From contig NZ_CAUCSQ010000001.1 in the NCBI RefSeq assembly GCF_958445495.1, positions 186,001 through 250,000 on the forward strand: 64,000 nt of DNA. The letters run 5' to 3'. This document shows positions 33,906 through 43,370 of this stretch, in pieces. Within the stretch, counting starts at the first letter, position 1, and every line of letters begins with the position of its first letter. The DNA is from an uncultured Bacteroides sp. GTDB taxonomy: Bacteria > Bacteroidota > Bacteroidia > Bacteroidales > Bacteroidaceae. The notes beneath the pieces were generated by a model, which searched no databases, was not told where the DNA came from, and was given only the letters and a program-made list of their open reading frames with translations. Position numbers and translations under genes: made by a program.

Positions 33906-35630
33906 ATGAAATCTAGAATATTGGCTATTATAGGCGGATGCGTTTTCACTGTCATTACAGCTGGATGCACAGATTTGAGTGAGACGGTATATAGTGATGT
34001 CATGAGTGATAATTACTACAATACCAGGACAGATGTCATACGGGCTGCTCTTCGCCCCTTCGAACATGCATATTGGTCTATCCAAACAAATATTCCTCTT
34101 AATGAATTGACGGCAGACCAAATAATGACCTGTACACGTGATGGGTGGTGGGACGATGCCGGACAATGGAGAGTTCTCCACTACCATGAGTTGGATCCTG
34201 AGACTCAATATATTGATACGGAATGGGATGGTTGCTACACCGGTATTATGCAAAGTAATTACATTATAGATGAATTGAATAGGTTGAATCCTGCTGAATT
34301 TGGCTTTTCCGACCAGGAATTCAGCAATCTGAAAGCCCAGAATCGTACGCTTCGGGCTTGGCTGTATCTACGCTTGCTCGATAAGTTCCGGAATGTTCCT
34401 CTCTATACTTCTTCCGATCCTAAAAGCAGTTCCGGTGGACAAGTCTCTCCCCAAGAGTTATTTACCTTCATAGAAAAGGAATTGATAGAAATCCTCAATC
34501 TTGTTGATGCCAAGTCGGGTACCGGCGGTAATGGTAACGAACAAGGGCAATGGACCAAAGCCGGAGTGGCGGCATTATTGGTGCGTTTGTATCTGAATGC
34601 CGAGGTATATATCGGAGAAGCACATTGGACAGAGTGTGCCATGTATGCCCAAAAAATAGTTGATGGGGAATATGGAATCTATCAGGTGGCAGACCGTTGG
34701 GATGAAGTGTTTGATTGGAATAACGATACTTCCGATGAGGTTCTCTTCGCGTTTCCCAGTAGCCAGAATTATACCTTTTGGCTCTACAAAGGCGATACAT
34801 TTTGGTGGAGCGTTCCGCAACAGATGGAATATTACGTCAATGATTCCAAATGCGAAGGCGGTGATCATAACTGCAAATACGCCCTTACTCCAAGTTATGA
34901 CCTGAATGGTAAACTTTACAGTTATACACTCGGCAATACGGCTCAAAAATTCCGTAACTATCCCGAAGATGTCAGGCTGAAACTTTACAAAAATTTGGGT
35001 AACAACAAACGTGAGGGGATGTTTTTATTCGGTTCTATCCCTGTTGTGAAGAATGGAGTGAGGGGGAACATGACCTCTCCCGACGGCAGTTATGAATTGT
35101 ATATCCGTGATGCCGTGGGACAGTTTAAAGGGTTACGTCCCGATCAATGGCCTGTCAACAAGATCAGTAACCTTCGTTCGGGAGATCATCAGTCCGGCTG
35201 GCATTACGTAAAGTATCCGCTCTATAGTGATGAAGAATCCGGGCAGATGGAATCGGACTTTGTGGAAATACGCCTTCCGGAAGTCATTTATGCATTGGCC
35301 GAATGCCATTTCCGTTTGGGGGAATCGTCGAAAGCCGGGAGCTTGCTCAATTCCGTGCGTAAGCGTAACTATCCGCAAGAGAGGTGGAACGAATACCTTT
35401 ATATTCCGGAAGGAAGCGTTACGCTTGATGAACAGGAGCTTCTGGATGAGTGGGGACGTGAGTTTCTCGGCGAAGGACGTCGTCGTATCGATTTGATTCG
35501 TTTCGGAAAGTTCAATACGGGTTCGTGGTGGGATAAGACACCCGATAAAGATGACCATACGAAAATTTTCCCCATTCCGCGCAAATCGTTGGAAACGAAC
35601 CACAGCCTTAAACAAAATCCCGGTTATTGA
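33906..35630 (+). CDS. SusD/RagB-type surface glycan-binding lipoprotein (PUL A)
   Basis: A 574-residue lipoprotein (lipobox ending AGC, cysteine near 20) that caps the SusC channel and delivers oligosaccharide. The TPR-rich SusD fold is recognisable: RTLRAWLYLRLLDKFRNVPL, then KAGVAALLVRLYLNAEVY, and the C-terminal RagB motifs DEQELLDEWGREFLGEGRRR and IPRKSLETNHSLKQNPGY. Length is normal. It follows susC and precedes the SusE/F-like gene, the standard order of sus-type loci. Confidence 0.97.
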   Translation: MKSRILAIIGGCVFTVITAGCTDLSETVYSDVMSDNYYNTRTDVIRAALRPFEHAYWSIQTNIPLNELTADQIMTCTRDGWWDDAGQWRVLHYHELDPETQYIDTEWDGCYTGIMQSNYIIDELNRLNPAEFGFSDQEFSNLKAQNRTLRAWLYLRLLDKFRNVPLYTSSDPKSSSGGQVSPQELFTFIEKELIEILNLVDAKSGTGGNGNEQGQWTKAGVAALLVRLYLNAEVYIGEAHWTECAMYAQKIVDGEYGIYQVADRWDEVFDWNNDTSDEVLFAFPSSQNYTFWLYKGDTFWWSVPQQMEYYVNDSKCEGGDHNCKYALTPSYDLNGKLYSYTLGNTAQKFRNYPEDVRLKLYKNLGNNKREGMFLFGSIPVVKNGVRGNMTSPDGSYELYIRDAVGQFKGLRPDQWPVNKISNLRSGDHQSGWHYVKYPLYSDEESGQMESDFVEIRLPEVIYALAECHFRLGESSKAGSLLNSVRKRNYPQERWNEYLYIPEGSVTLDEQELLDEWGREFLGEGRRRIDLIRFGKFNTGSWWDKTPDKDDHTKIFPIPRKSLETNHSLKQNPGY

Positions 35631-35658
35631 TGTCACGAATTTATCGAACTTTTAAATA

Positions 35659-37332
35659 ATGAACAAGATGAAGACAATATATGATTATTTATTGCTGATG
35701 ATGGGATTCTTCTTCCCAATGCTGCTGAATGGCTGTGATGCGGAAAAGAAACTGAGAATTGTTGAAACAGGTGATGCGGCACTTTATAAACAGATTTATA
35801 TCCTTGGTTATGGAGCAGAAAACAATTTCGAATCTAATCAGGCTATTCCAATGGAGAAAACATCCAATCCGAACATATTTACTTATCAGGCTAAATTACG
35901 TTATTATGACGACAATAAACAATTCAAGTTCTGTACGGCACAAGGCAACTGGAATGAAATCTATTATATTATTCCTTCGGCAGGCGTGGTAGGTGGAAAA
36001 TCGTATGCCTATACCACCTACGGAGAAGACGCCCCTAATAGTGCCCGTCTTTGCTCCGAACTGACCGGAGATCTTGACGATCATTTCTGGGGTATTCGTG
36101 AAGGAGAGGATGGTATCTATGATATCACTCTCAATGTGAAAGAGATGACAGTTACTGTTGTGCTGGTAGAAAAACTCGATGAGGAAGAATTTGAATTAAA
36201 TCAACTGTTTATAATTGGTGATGCGACTCCATCAGGCTGGGACATCAATAACCCTTATCCAATGGAAATGATTTCGACCAATGTATTTCAGTATGAAGGT
36301 CCGCTCAGATTAGGAGAGATGAAGTGTCCGATCAACAATAACGGAAAGTTTGAAGACGAGTTTCTTATGCCACTCGTAGCGGGAACTGTTATCAATAAAT
36401 CGGGTGTGGCCGATCCAGCTGTGGAATATGTACCGACCGGCAATCCTGATAGTAAATGGAAGATTGAGTATCCCGGCAATTATAGAATTATCATAGATGC
36501 ATCGGGTGGTAAAAAGAACATTACCATTAGTGTGACCTGGTTAAGTGATTTAGAGTTGGAGCCAGAGCTTTATATGTTGGGAAATGCATCCGGTAAATGG
36601 TATTCAACCGATGGATTCTGTATGGATTCAGCAGACGGGAATATCTTTACATGGGAAGGCGAAATCAATTATAATACGGAGAATAAACAGTTCAAGTTCT
36701 GTACTGCAAAAGGAGAATGGGACCAGGTAGAATTTCTTGTTCCGGAGAATGCAACCGCCGATGGCTATATAGAAGTCATACAACCGGGTACTTATAAACT
36801 ACAACGTTGTTCGCAGAGTGAGGGTACATTGAAGGATGCGTTTTTCGGTATTCCAGAAGACGGTAGTGGGGTGTACAAAATAAGCGTGAATGTTGAGACC
36901 TTAACCGTTACATTAGAAAAAGTACAAGGCATCGATGAACCGGAAATTACCGAACTGTACATGCTGGGAGTTGCCGGAAATTCCGGGACCGATTCCAATC
37001 ATCCGGGAGTACAACTGACATACGATGAAACATCCGGGCGTTTTAGTTGGGAAGGGGAACTTTATTATACCGAGAATGAAGGAAACCGGCAATTTAATTT
37101 CATCACTTCCAAAGGGGATTGGGATCAGGTAACTTTCCTTATACCTGAAAAAGGTGACAGTGACGGATATCGCGAGCTGGTAGAGGACAACGGAGTCTAT
37201 AAGATAAAGAAAGTCCGGGGAGCTGGCAATCCGTTGAGTGCATCATGGGGTATTTCTCAAGAAAACAGTGGTAAATATCGTATCGAAGTCGATGCAGAAG
37301 ATATGACACTTTATGTGTTTAAAGCAGAGTAG
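35659..37332 (+). CDS. SusE/SusF-like surface glycan-binding lipoprotein with repeated domains
   Basis: A 557-residue lipoprotein (LLNGC, cysteine near 26) made of about four consecutive beta-sandwich repeats starting near residues 45, 185, 303 and 430. Each begins with a phrase like LYMLGNASGKW or LFIIGDATPSGWD; repeats 1, 3 and 4 share NKQFKFCTAQGNW, NKQFKFCTAKGEW and NRQFNFITSKGDW. Repeat 2 is diverged. In SusE and SusF similar domains bind alpha-glucan chains with exposed tryptophans, and W residues are placed comparably here. It is in the operon after susD. Binding of an alpha-glucan is inferred, not shown. Confidence 0.88.
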   Translation: MNKMKTIYDYLLLMMGFFFPMLLNGCDAEKKLRIVETGDAALYKQIYILGYGAENNFESNQAIPMEKTSNPNIFTYQAKLRYYDDNKQFKFCTAQGNWNEIYYIIPSAGVVGGKSYAYTTYGEDAPNSARLCSELTGDLDDHFWGIREGEDGIYDITLNVKEMTVTVVLVEKLDEEEFELNQLFIIGDATPSGWDINNPYPMEMISTNVFQYEGPLRLGEMKCPINNNGKFEDEFLMPLVAGTVINKSGVADPAVEYVPTGNPDSKWKIEYPGNYRIIIDASGGKKNITISVTWLSDLELEPELYMLGNASGKWYSTDGFCMDSADGNIFTWEGEINYNTENKQFKFCTAKGEWDQVEFLVPENATADGYIEVIQPGTYKLQRCSQSEGTLKDAFFGIPEDGSGVYKISVNVETLTVTLEKVQGIDEPEITELYMLGVAGNSGTDSNHPGVQLTYDETSGRFSWEGELYYTENEGNRQFNFITSKGDWDQVTFLIPEKGDSDGYRELVEDNGVYKIKKVRGAGNPLSASWGISQENSGKYRIEVDAEDMTLYVFKAE

Positions 37333-37367
37333 ATTTTCAATGTATTAAACCATTAAATTACAATAAA

Positions 37368-38744
37368 ATGAATATTAAAAGTATATTTTTGTGTGGGCTC
37401 GCCATCGTTTCTATGGCAGTCAGTGCTCGCGATAGTAAATTCACGAGACATGGTGCTGGTCCTCTTTATTGGATGGCGTATGAACAGTGTTACGTGACCA
37501 ACAGTCCATTGGCAGAAGACCGCTATCAGAAGTCTGTAGATTGGGTAGCCGAGAATTTTCTTTCCTACGGTTACGATATGATTTGTACTGATGGCTGGAT
37601 TGAGGGGGCACAAACTGTTAATGAGAATGGGTACATTACGAAATATAACGATGGTTGGAATCACGACTTTGCTTATTGGATTGATTATAACAGGAAGAAA
37701 GGGTTGAAAACAGGGGTTTATTACGACCCGTTGTGGATGTCGAGAAAGGCCTACGAGAGCAATCTGAAAGTAAAAGGTTCCGAAAAGACCACCCGTGACA
37801 TCAAAGGGGATGTTAATTTTAACGATTTTCTTTATTGGGTAGATACAGATAAGGAAGGCGCCGAGCAGTGGGTAAAAGGATATGTCCGCTATTTTATCGA
37901 CCTTGGATTTTCATTTCTCAGAATAGATTTCCTGAACTATTATGAAGACGCTTATGGTACGGAACGCTATGTGAAGGCTCTCCGGTGGATTAAGGAGGAG
38001 GCAGGTGATGAGATTTTCATTTCTTTGGTCATGCCCAACTGCTTCGAACATGCAGCAAACGAAATTCCCTACGGCGATCTTTTTCGTATCAGTGAAGACG
38101 TGTTCGGTGGAGGATGGGATTTTATCAGTAACCGTCGTCGGGGTGTCCAACAAAATCGTTGGGCACAATGGGGCAATGCTTTCGATGGCTTTGTAGGATT
38201 CAGTGATGTTGCTGCTCGTGGACAAATTATGATGGATGGCGATTTTATCAGGCTGAATACGTGCGAAAGCGATACGGAACGCCAGTTTTGGGTATCATTG
38301 ATGGCTATTACCGGTTCGCCCATCGCTATTGCCGACCAGTATGATACAGCCAACGGTTGCGAGCGTTTTTATCAGAATGAAGAAATCCTGGCTCTTAATA
38401 AGATGGGATTCAGTGCACGACCGATGTCGGGTAATCCGTCGGAAATTGCAAGCTCGAAATGGATGGGGCAATTGCCTAATGGCGAGTGGATTGTCGGATT
38501 GTTCAACCGTGAGGAAGAAGCCTCGGATATGTCTATCAATTTCTCGCGTGATTTAGGTATTAAAGAAGGCAAAGTCAGCAATATACGTGATCTTTGGACT
38601 CATTCCGATTTGGGCGCTTTTGAAGGTGTTTATAAAGTGAATATACCTGCACATGGATGCCGCATTCTTCGTATCACATCTTCATGCAAACGTTATCAGG
38701 CTGAAGTTGCCGCTCTGCGTGGCAATGTGAAAGTTCGAAAATAA
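37368..38744 (+). CDS. GH27-like clan D glycoside hydrolase
   Basis: A 458-residue secreted enzyme (signal peptide about 1-20). The barrel shows the clan D pattern: YGYDMICTDGW (strand 2), LKTGVYYDP, FLRIDFLNYY with expected nucleophile Asp 187, and FRISEDVFGGGWD with candidate acid/base Asp 244. A beta-sandwich of about 80 residues closes the protein. GH27 contains alpha-galactosidases, alpha-N-acetylgalactosaminidases and isomaltodextranase. Because the locus carries two SusB-like GH97 genes and a SusR-like regulator, an alpha-glucan-active enzyme is favoured over an alpha-galactosidase, but this is inference. It lies 35 bases after the SusE-like gene. Confidence 0.85.
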   Translation: MNIKSIFLCGLAIVSMAVSARDSKFTRHGAGPLYWMAYEQCYVTNSPLAEDRYQKSVDWVAENFLSYGYDMICTDGWIEGAQTVNENGYITKYNDGWNHDFAYWIDYNRKKGLKTGVYYDPLWMSRKAYESNLKVKGSEKTTRDIKGDVNFNDFLYWVDTDKEGAEQWVKGYVRYFIDLGFSFLRIDFLNYYEDAYGTERYVKALRWIKEEAGDEIFISLVMPNCFEHAANEIPYGDLFRISEDVFGGGWDFISNRRRGVQQNRWAQWGNAFDGFVGFSDVAARGQIMMDGDFIRLNTCESDTERQFWVSLMAITGSPIAIADQYDTANGCERFYQNEEILALNKMGFSARPMSGNPSEIASSKWMGQLPNGEWIVGLFNREEEASDMSINFSRDLGIKEGKVSNIRDLWTHSDLGAFEGVYKVNIPAHGCRILRITSSCKRYQAEVAALRGNVKVRK

Positions 38745-38777
38745 CAACCGATTATTAATTTGTAAGAAACGACCGCA

Positions 38778-39185
38778 ATGAAAAAGATTATATTTCCCTT
38801 CTTGGCAATAATAGCCATAGGACTGATGTCTTGCAAAAACGATTGGACAATAGACGATGCAGATTTGCCGCCGATTGTCGAAAATTCCGACGGGTTCGGC
38901 TCTGTGGGCGATTTTACGGGTGAGGGGGCTTCCGTGCTCTTTGCTGTAGAAGTGCCTGTGACTGATGATTATACAGTTATAGTACGTGGACGTGCTTCCT
39001 CCGATATTCCGGGGACCGGTATCATTAAGGTGAATGGAAGCGAGGAGCAGGTTTCTTTCAATGAGCAATATGTTTGGAAAGATCAGACTGTGACTGTGAG
39101 GCTTGAGCAAGGTATGAATGACATTGATATCTGTAAAGGTAGTGGTAATGGAATGTTCTTTATTGATTATATCGAACTGAAATGA
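38778..39185 (+). CDS. Small stand-alone CBM-like lipoprotein
   Basis: A 135-residue protein with a lipoprotein signal (GLMSC, cysteine 19) and a single domain of about 95 residues. The pattern VEVPVTDDYTVIVRGRASSD, then IIKVNG, LEQGMNDIDI and a final FFIDYIEL is that of the beta-sandwich carbohydrate-binding modules CBM35/CBM6, usually attached to glycosidases. Here the module stands alone and is lipid-anchored, so it may hold glycan at the surface or periplasmic membrane beside the GH27 enzyme. The stop overlaps the start of the first GH97 gene (ATGA). Family placement is from pattern only. Confidence 0.7.
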   Translation: MKKIIFPFLAIIAIGLMSCKNDWTIDDADLPPIVENSDGFGSVGDFTGEGASVLFAVEVPVTDDYTVIVRGRASSDIPGTGIIKVNGSEEQVSFNEQYVWKDQTVTVRLEQGMNDIDICKGSGNGMFFIDYIELK

Positions 39186-41176
39186 TACGTAAAATTTTAA
39201 TTAGTTGTCTCTTTGTAGTCTATTCGGGTCTGTTGATGATGGGTAATACGACCTATCACATAACATCCCCTGACGGACATATAATGGTAGCATTCGAGGT
39301 TTCTAAGAAAGGAGAAATCTTTTATCAGGTGACTCGTGGCAAAGAGACGGTATTGTCGAAATCGAGATTGGGGCTAAAGCTAAAAGATATTCCCGATATG
39401 GTTGCCGGATTTTCAGTTACCGGCATTCGGCGCAATACTGTTTCAGAATCGTGGAATCCGGTCTGGGGTGAAGAATCAGTTATAGAGAATAACTATAATG
39501 AGATGGTTGTCGATCTCATGCAGAAAAAAATAGCTCCGACTCGTAAGATCAGTGTGGTGTTCCGTGTGTTTAATGACGGTATCGGGTTTCGTTATGAGTT
39601 TCCGCGGCAAGCACAATTGGGCGACTTTGTAGTTATGGATGAACTTACCGAATTTGCCTTTACGGATAAGCATACAAGCTGGTCGCTTCCTGTAGAAGGG
39701 ATACGTTTCTACGAAGGCTTGTTCCGTGAACTTCCCATCGATGAGATAGGATGGGCAAGTACACCGGTCACGATACGTACTGACAAAGGACTGCATTTAG
39801 CTCTTCATGAAGCTAATTTGACAGATTTCGCCGCCATGAATGTACAGGCTACGCCTGGAAGCAATACGCTTCGTGCCGCACTTACACCATGGAGCAGCGG
39901 TGAGAAGGTGTTCGTGACTGATGTACGGGTAAGTCCGTGGCGTACACTGATCATCGCCGACAACGCCGGTGATATGATGCTTTCACGTATCATGCTTAAT
40001 TTGAATGAGCCTTGCCGGATAACGGATACTTCGTGGATCAAGCCGCAACGTTATATCGGTGTTTGGTGGTGTTACCACATGAAAACCCACACATGGTATG
40101 ATGGACCACAGCACGGGGCTACAACAGAAAATGTGCTCCGTTATATGGACTTCGCTGCTAAGAACAATTTTGGCGGAGTGTTGGTGGAAGGTTGGAACCC
40201 TGATTGGAAGTCGTGGAATTTTGATTACGTGCATCCGTATAAGGATTTTGACATTACACGCATTAATGACTATGGACGTAATAAAGGAGTTACCCTTATC
40301 GGTCATCATGAAACGGGTGGGCGTATTACCAATTATGAAAGGCAGATGGAAGACGGATTCGAACTTTATCGGCGAAACGGTATGCACTATGTCAAAACAG
40401 GTTATGTCGGTGATCTGCTCGATGGTAAAGAACGTCATAGCAGCCAGTTCGGGGTGAGACATTATCGTAAGGTGATTGAAACCGCCGCCAAATACCAGAT
40501 TGCCATCGACAATCATGAGCCTGTCATTCCTACGGGATTACAGCGTACTTGGCCGAATTTAATGACTCAAGAAGGAGTGCGCGGACAGGAATGGAATGCG
40601 TGGAATGAGGAAGGCGGTAATCCGCCTGCACATACGGTGACCTTGCCATTCACGCGAGGTTTGGCCGGTCCTATGGACTTTACTCCGGTCATATTCAGTT
40701 TTGAAAATAAAGCAATGCCGCAGACACATCCCAATACGACACTTGCCAAACAACTGGCCCTGTTTGTGATTCTCTATTCACCGCTCCAGATGGCCGCCGA
40801 TATGATTGAGAATTATGAGAATAATCCCGGTCCGTTCCAGTTTGTTTGCGACTGTCCTATCGACTGGGATAAAACGGTTTATCCGGAAGCTGAGATCGGA
40901 AAATATATAACCGTTGCCCGTAAAAGCAAAGATGGTAATTCATGGTATCTGGCCACCGCTACTGGTACGGAAGCCCGTATAGCCAATATCAGTCTTTCAT
41001 TTCTTGATACCGGCAGTAAATATAAAGCCGTGATTTATCGTGACGGATGTGATGCCGATTGGGAAAAGAACCCTTATCCGGTAGAAATTGAAACCCGTGA
41101 AGTAACTGCCGGCACGACGCTTTCAATTCCTATTGCTCGTGGCGGTGGTGCTGCTGTAAAATTGTTTAAAATATAA
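39182..41176 (+). CDS. GH97 glycoside hydrolase (SusB-like), first copy
   Basis: A 664-residue enzyme with a signal peptide (about 1-23), an N-terminal beta-sandwich (SPDGHIMVAFEVSKKGEIFY, to about 290), the catalytic barrel (WWCYHMKTHTW to about 560) and a C-terminal sheet domain. GH97 motifs are WGEESVIENNYNEM, EGWNPDW, GHHETGG, KTGYVGD and DNHEPVIPTG. The glutamate in NHEP and the lack of an aspartate in the TGYVGD strand match SusB-type inverting alpha-glucosidases rather than retaining alpha-galactosidases (established from the two GH97 subgroups). It is shorter than the next gene's product, lacking the insert after WW. Confidence 0.9.
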   Translation: MIRKILISCLFVVYSGLLMMGNTTYHITSPDGHIMVAFEVSKKGEIFYQVTRGKETVLSKSRLGLKLKDIPDMVAGFSVTGIRRNTVSESWNPVWGEESVIENNYNEMVVDLMQKKIAPTRKISVVFRVFNDGIGFRYEFPRQAQLGDFVVMDELTEFAFTDKHTSWSLPVEGIRFYEGLFRELPIDEIGWASTPVTIRTDKGLHLALHEANLTDFAAMNVQATPGSNTLRAALTPWSSGEKVFVTDVRVSPWRTLIIADNAGDMMLSRIMLNLNEPCRITDTSWIKPQRYIGVWWCYHMKTHTWYDGPQHGATTENVLRYMDFAAKNNFGGVLVEGWNPDWKSWNFDYVHPYKDFDITRINDYGRNKGVTLIGHHETGGRITNYERQMEDGFELYRRNGMHYVKTGYVGDLLDGKERHSSQFGVRHYRKVIETAAKYQIAIDNHEPVIPTGLQRTWPNLMTQEGVRGQEWNAWNEEGGNPPAHTVTLPFTRGLAGPMDFTPVIFSFENKAMPQTHPNTTLAKQLALFVILYSPLQMAADMIENYENNPGPFQFVCDCPIDWDKTVYPEAEIGKYITVARKSKDGNSWYLATATGTEARIANISLSFLDTGSKYKAVIYRDGCDADWEKNPYPVEIETREVTAGTTLSIPIARGGGAAVKLFKI

Positions 41177-41198
41177 CTTCTGTATTATTTTGATAATT

Positions 41199-43325
41199 AT
41201 GATAACTCGACTATGTAAATCTTTAAGTTTGGCATTTTGTTTAGTATGTGCAACGTCTATCTCTGCCGGACATCCGTTTTCATCGCCTGACGGTAATCTG
41301 AAAATGAACTTTTCTTTATCTTCCGAAGGGCGTCCGACATATGCGTTGTATTATAAGGGGAAAACTGTGATCAGGCCGAGTGGCCTTGGATTTATACTAA
41401 GAAACTCAGATCAGTTGCTTGAAAAGTTTGAAGTGACTGCTGTGACGAATGATTCGTTGAATGAAACATGGAAACCTGTATGGGGAGAAGAATCAGTCAT
41501 CCGTAACCATTACAATGAAATGGTAGTGGATCTCAAGCAGGCGGACACCAACCGCCGGATGTCTATACGTTTCAGGCTTTTTAATGACGGACTCGGTTTT
41601 CGATACGAATTCCCACAGCAACGTGAATTGAGTTATTTTGTCATCACAGATGAATGTACGGAGTTTGCGATGTCAGGTGATATGACAGCCTATTGGATTC
41701 CGGGGGATTATGATACACAGGAATATGATTACACACGCAGCAGGCTTTCGGAAATACGTGGGTTGATGGAACAATCGATTTCCGATAACCTGTCACAAAC
41801 GTCCTTCTCACCTACCGGTGTACAAACCTCATTGATGCTGAAAACCGATACCGGCTTATATATTAATCTTCATGAAGCGGCTTTGGTCAATTATCCGGCC
41901 ATGCATCTCCATCTCGATGATAAAAATTTTGTATTTAAGTCGTGGCTCACGCCTGATGTCAATGGGGATATGGCATACATGCAAAGTGATTGCTGCACAC
42001 CTTGGCGTACCATCATTGTTTCCGACGATGCCCGCGACATTCTCGCATCCCGTATCACGCTCAATCTGAATGAGCCATGTAAAATCGAAGATACTTCGTG
42101 GATATCCCCTACCAAGTACATAGGTGTTTGGTGGGAGATGATTACCGGCAAAAGCGATTGGAGTTATACATGGGACTTCCCCAACATCCATCTCGGAAAA
42201 ACAGATTATGCCCATGCTAAACCTCATGGACGTCATGGAGCCACTACTGAGAATGTGAAACGGTATATCGATTTTGCTGCCAAACATGGTTTTGATGCCG
42301 TATTGGTCGAAGGGTGGAATGTCGGTTGGGAAGATTGGTTCGGTAACTTTAAAGAAGATGTATTTGATTTTGTCACTCCCTACCCTGATTTTAATTTGCC
42401 GGAAATTCGAGATTATGCCAAATCTAAAGGCGTAAAAATGATTATGCATCACGAAACATCTGGCGCTGTACGCAATTATGAACGCCGTATGGACCAAGCA
42501 TATCAATTTATGGTGGATAATGGATATGAAGCCGTTAAAAGCGGTTATGTGGGTGATATAATACCTAAAGGTGAACATCATTATACTCAGCGGATGGTCA
42601 ATCACTACCAATATGCTGTTGAAAAGGCAGCCGCTTACAAAATTATGGTAAATGCCCATGAGGCGGTGCGTCCCACCGGTCTTTGCCGGACATGGCCCAA
42701 TCTGATTGGTAATGAATCTGCACGCGGTTCTGAATATCAAGCTTTTGGAGGAAGTAAACCGGGCCATACGACTATACTCCCGTTTACCCGTCTTATCGGC
42801 GGCCCGATGGATTATACTCCGGGATTGTTTGAGAATGATATAACTCGGTATAATCCGGATAAAAAATCGTGGGTGAACACCACACTTGCCAATCAGCTCT
42901 CGTTATATGTCACGATGTCGAGTCCGCTTCAGATGGCTGCCGATCTTCCGGAAACTTATGAGAAATATCTCGATGCTTTCCAGTTTATTAAAGATGTGGC
43001 ACTCGATTGGGATGAAAGTCACTACCTCGAAGCCGAACCGATGGAATATGTAACTGTAGCCCGACGTGCAAAGAATGTTGACAACTGGTTCATTGGCGGT
43101 ACTAATGGAGAAACTCCCCGCGTTGCGACAATTGATTTCTCATTTCTTCCTGCGGGACGAAAGTACACCGCTACGATTTATCGTGACGGTAAGGAGGCTC
43201 ACTATCGGAACAACCCTACAGACTATGTGATTGAGACAAAGACTGTCAATCATAAAACAAAGTTGAAAATCAACACAGCATCCGGTGGAGGTTTTGCGAT
43301 TTCACTTATACCGAAAGCTTCTTAA
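41199..43325 (+). CDS. GH97 glycoside hydrolase (SusB-like), second copy
   Basis: A 708-residue enzyme, a diverged paralogue of the preceding gene. A signal peptide (about 1-24) is followed by the N-domain, the barrel and the C-domain. Motifs are EESVIRNHYNEM, EGWNVGWEDWFG, MHHETSG, KSGYVGDIIPKGEHHY, VNAHEAVRPTGL and GGPMDYTPGLFE. These, and the acidic residues they carry, closely follow Bacteroides SusB, an alpha-glucosidase acting on starch oligosaccharides with calcium. A TTG nine bases upstream is possible, but the ATG at 41199 is used. It is the last intact gene of PUL A; a truncated GH20 follows. Confidence 0.93.
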   Translation: MITRLCKSLSLAFCLVCATSISAGHPFSSPDGNLKMNFSLSSEGRPTYALYYKGKTVIRPSGLGFILRNSDQLLEKFEVTAVTNDSLNETWKPVWGEESVIRNHYNEMVVDLKQADTNRRMSIRFRLFNDGLGFRYEFPQQRELSYFVITDECTEFAMSGDMTAYWIPGDYDTQEYDYTRSRLSEIRGLMEQSISDNLSQTSFSPTGVQTSLMLKTDTGLYINLHEAALVNYPAMHLHLDDKNFVFKSWLTPDVNGDMAYMQSDCCTPWRTIIVSDDARDILASRITLNLNEPCKIEDTSWISPTKYIGVWWEMITGKSDWSYTWDFPNIHLGKTDYAHAKPHGRHGATTENVKRYIDFAAKHGFDAVLVEGWNVGWEDWFGNFKEDVFDFVTPYPDFNLPEIRDYAKSKGVKMIMHHETSGAVRNYERRMDQAYQFMVDNGYEAVKSGYVGDIIPKGEHHYTQRMVNHYQYAVEKAAAYKIMVNAHEAVRPTGLCRTWPNLIGNESARGSEYQAFGGSKPGHTTILPFTRLIGGPMDYTPGLFENDITRYNPDKKSWVNTTLANQLSLYVTMSSPLQMAADLPETYEKYLDAFQFIKDVALDWDESHYLEAEPMEYVTVARRAKNVDNWFIGGTNGETPRVATIDFSFLPAGRKYTATIYRDGKEAHYRNNPTDYVIETKTVNHKTKLKINTASGGGFAISLIPKAS

Positions 43326-43370
43326 AACCTGCCTGAATCTTGCATGTTCTGCCCTCATTAGAAGTATAGA

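Noticed and set aside
41856..42767. 303-codon minus-strand frame inside the second GH97 gene
   Set aside because: Antisense to a well-supported GH97 gene; no domain or signal seen.
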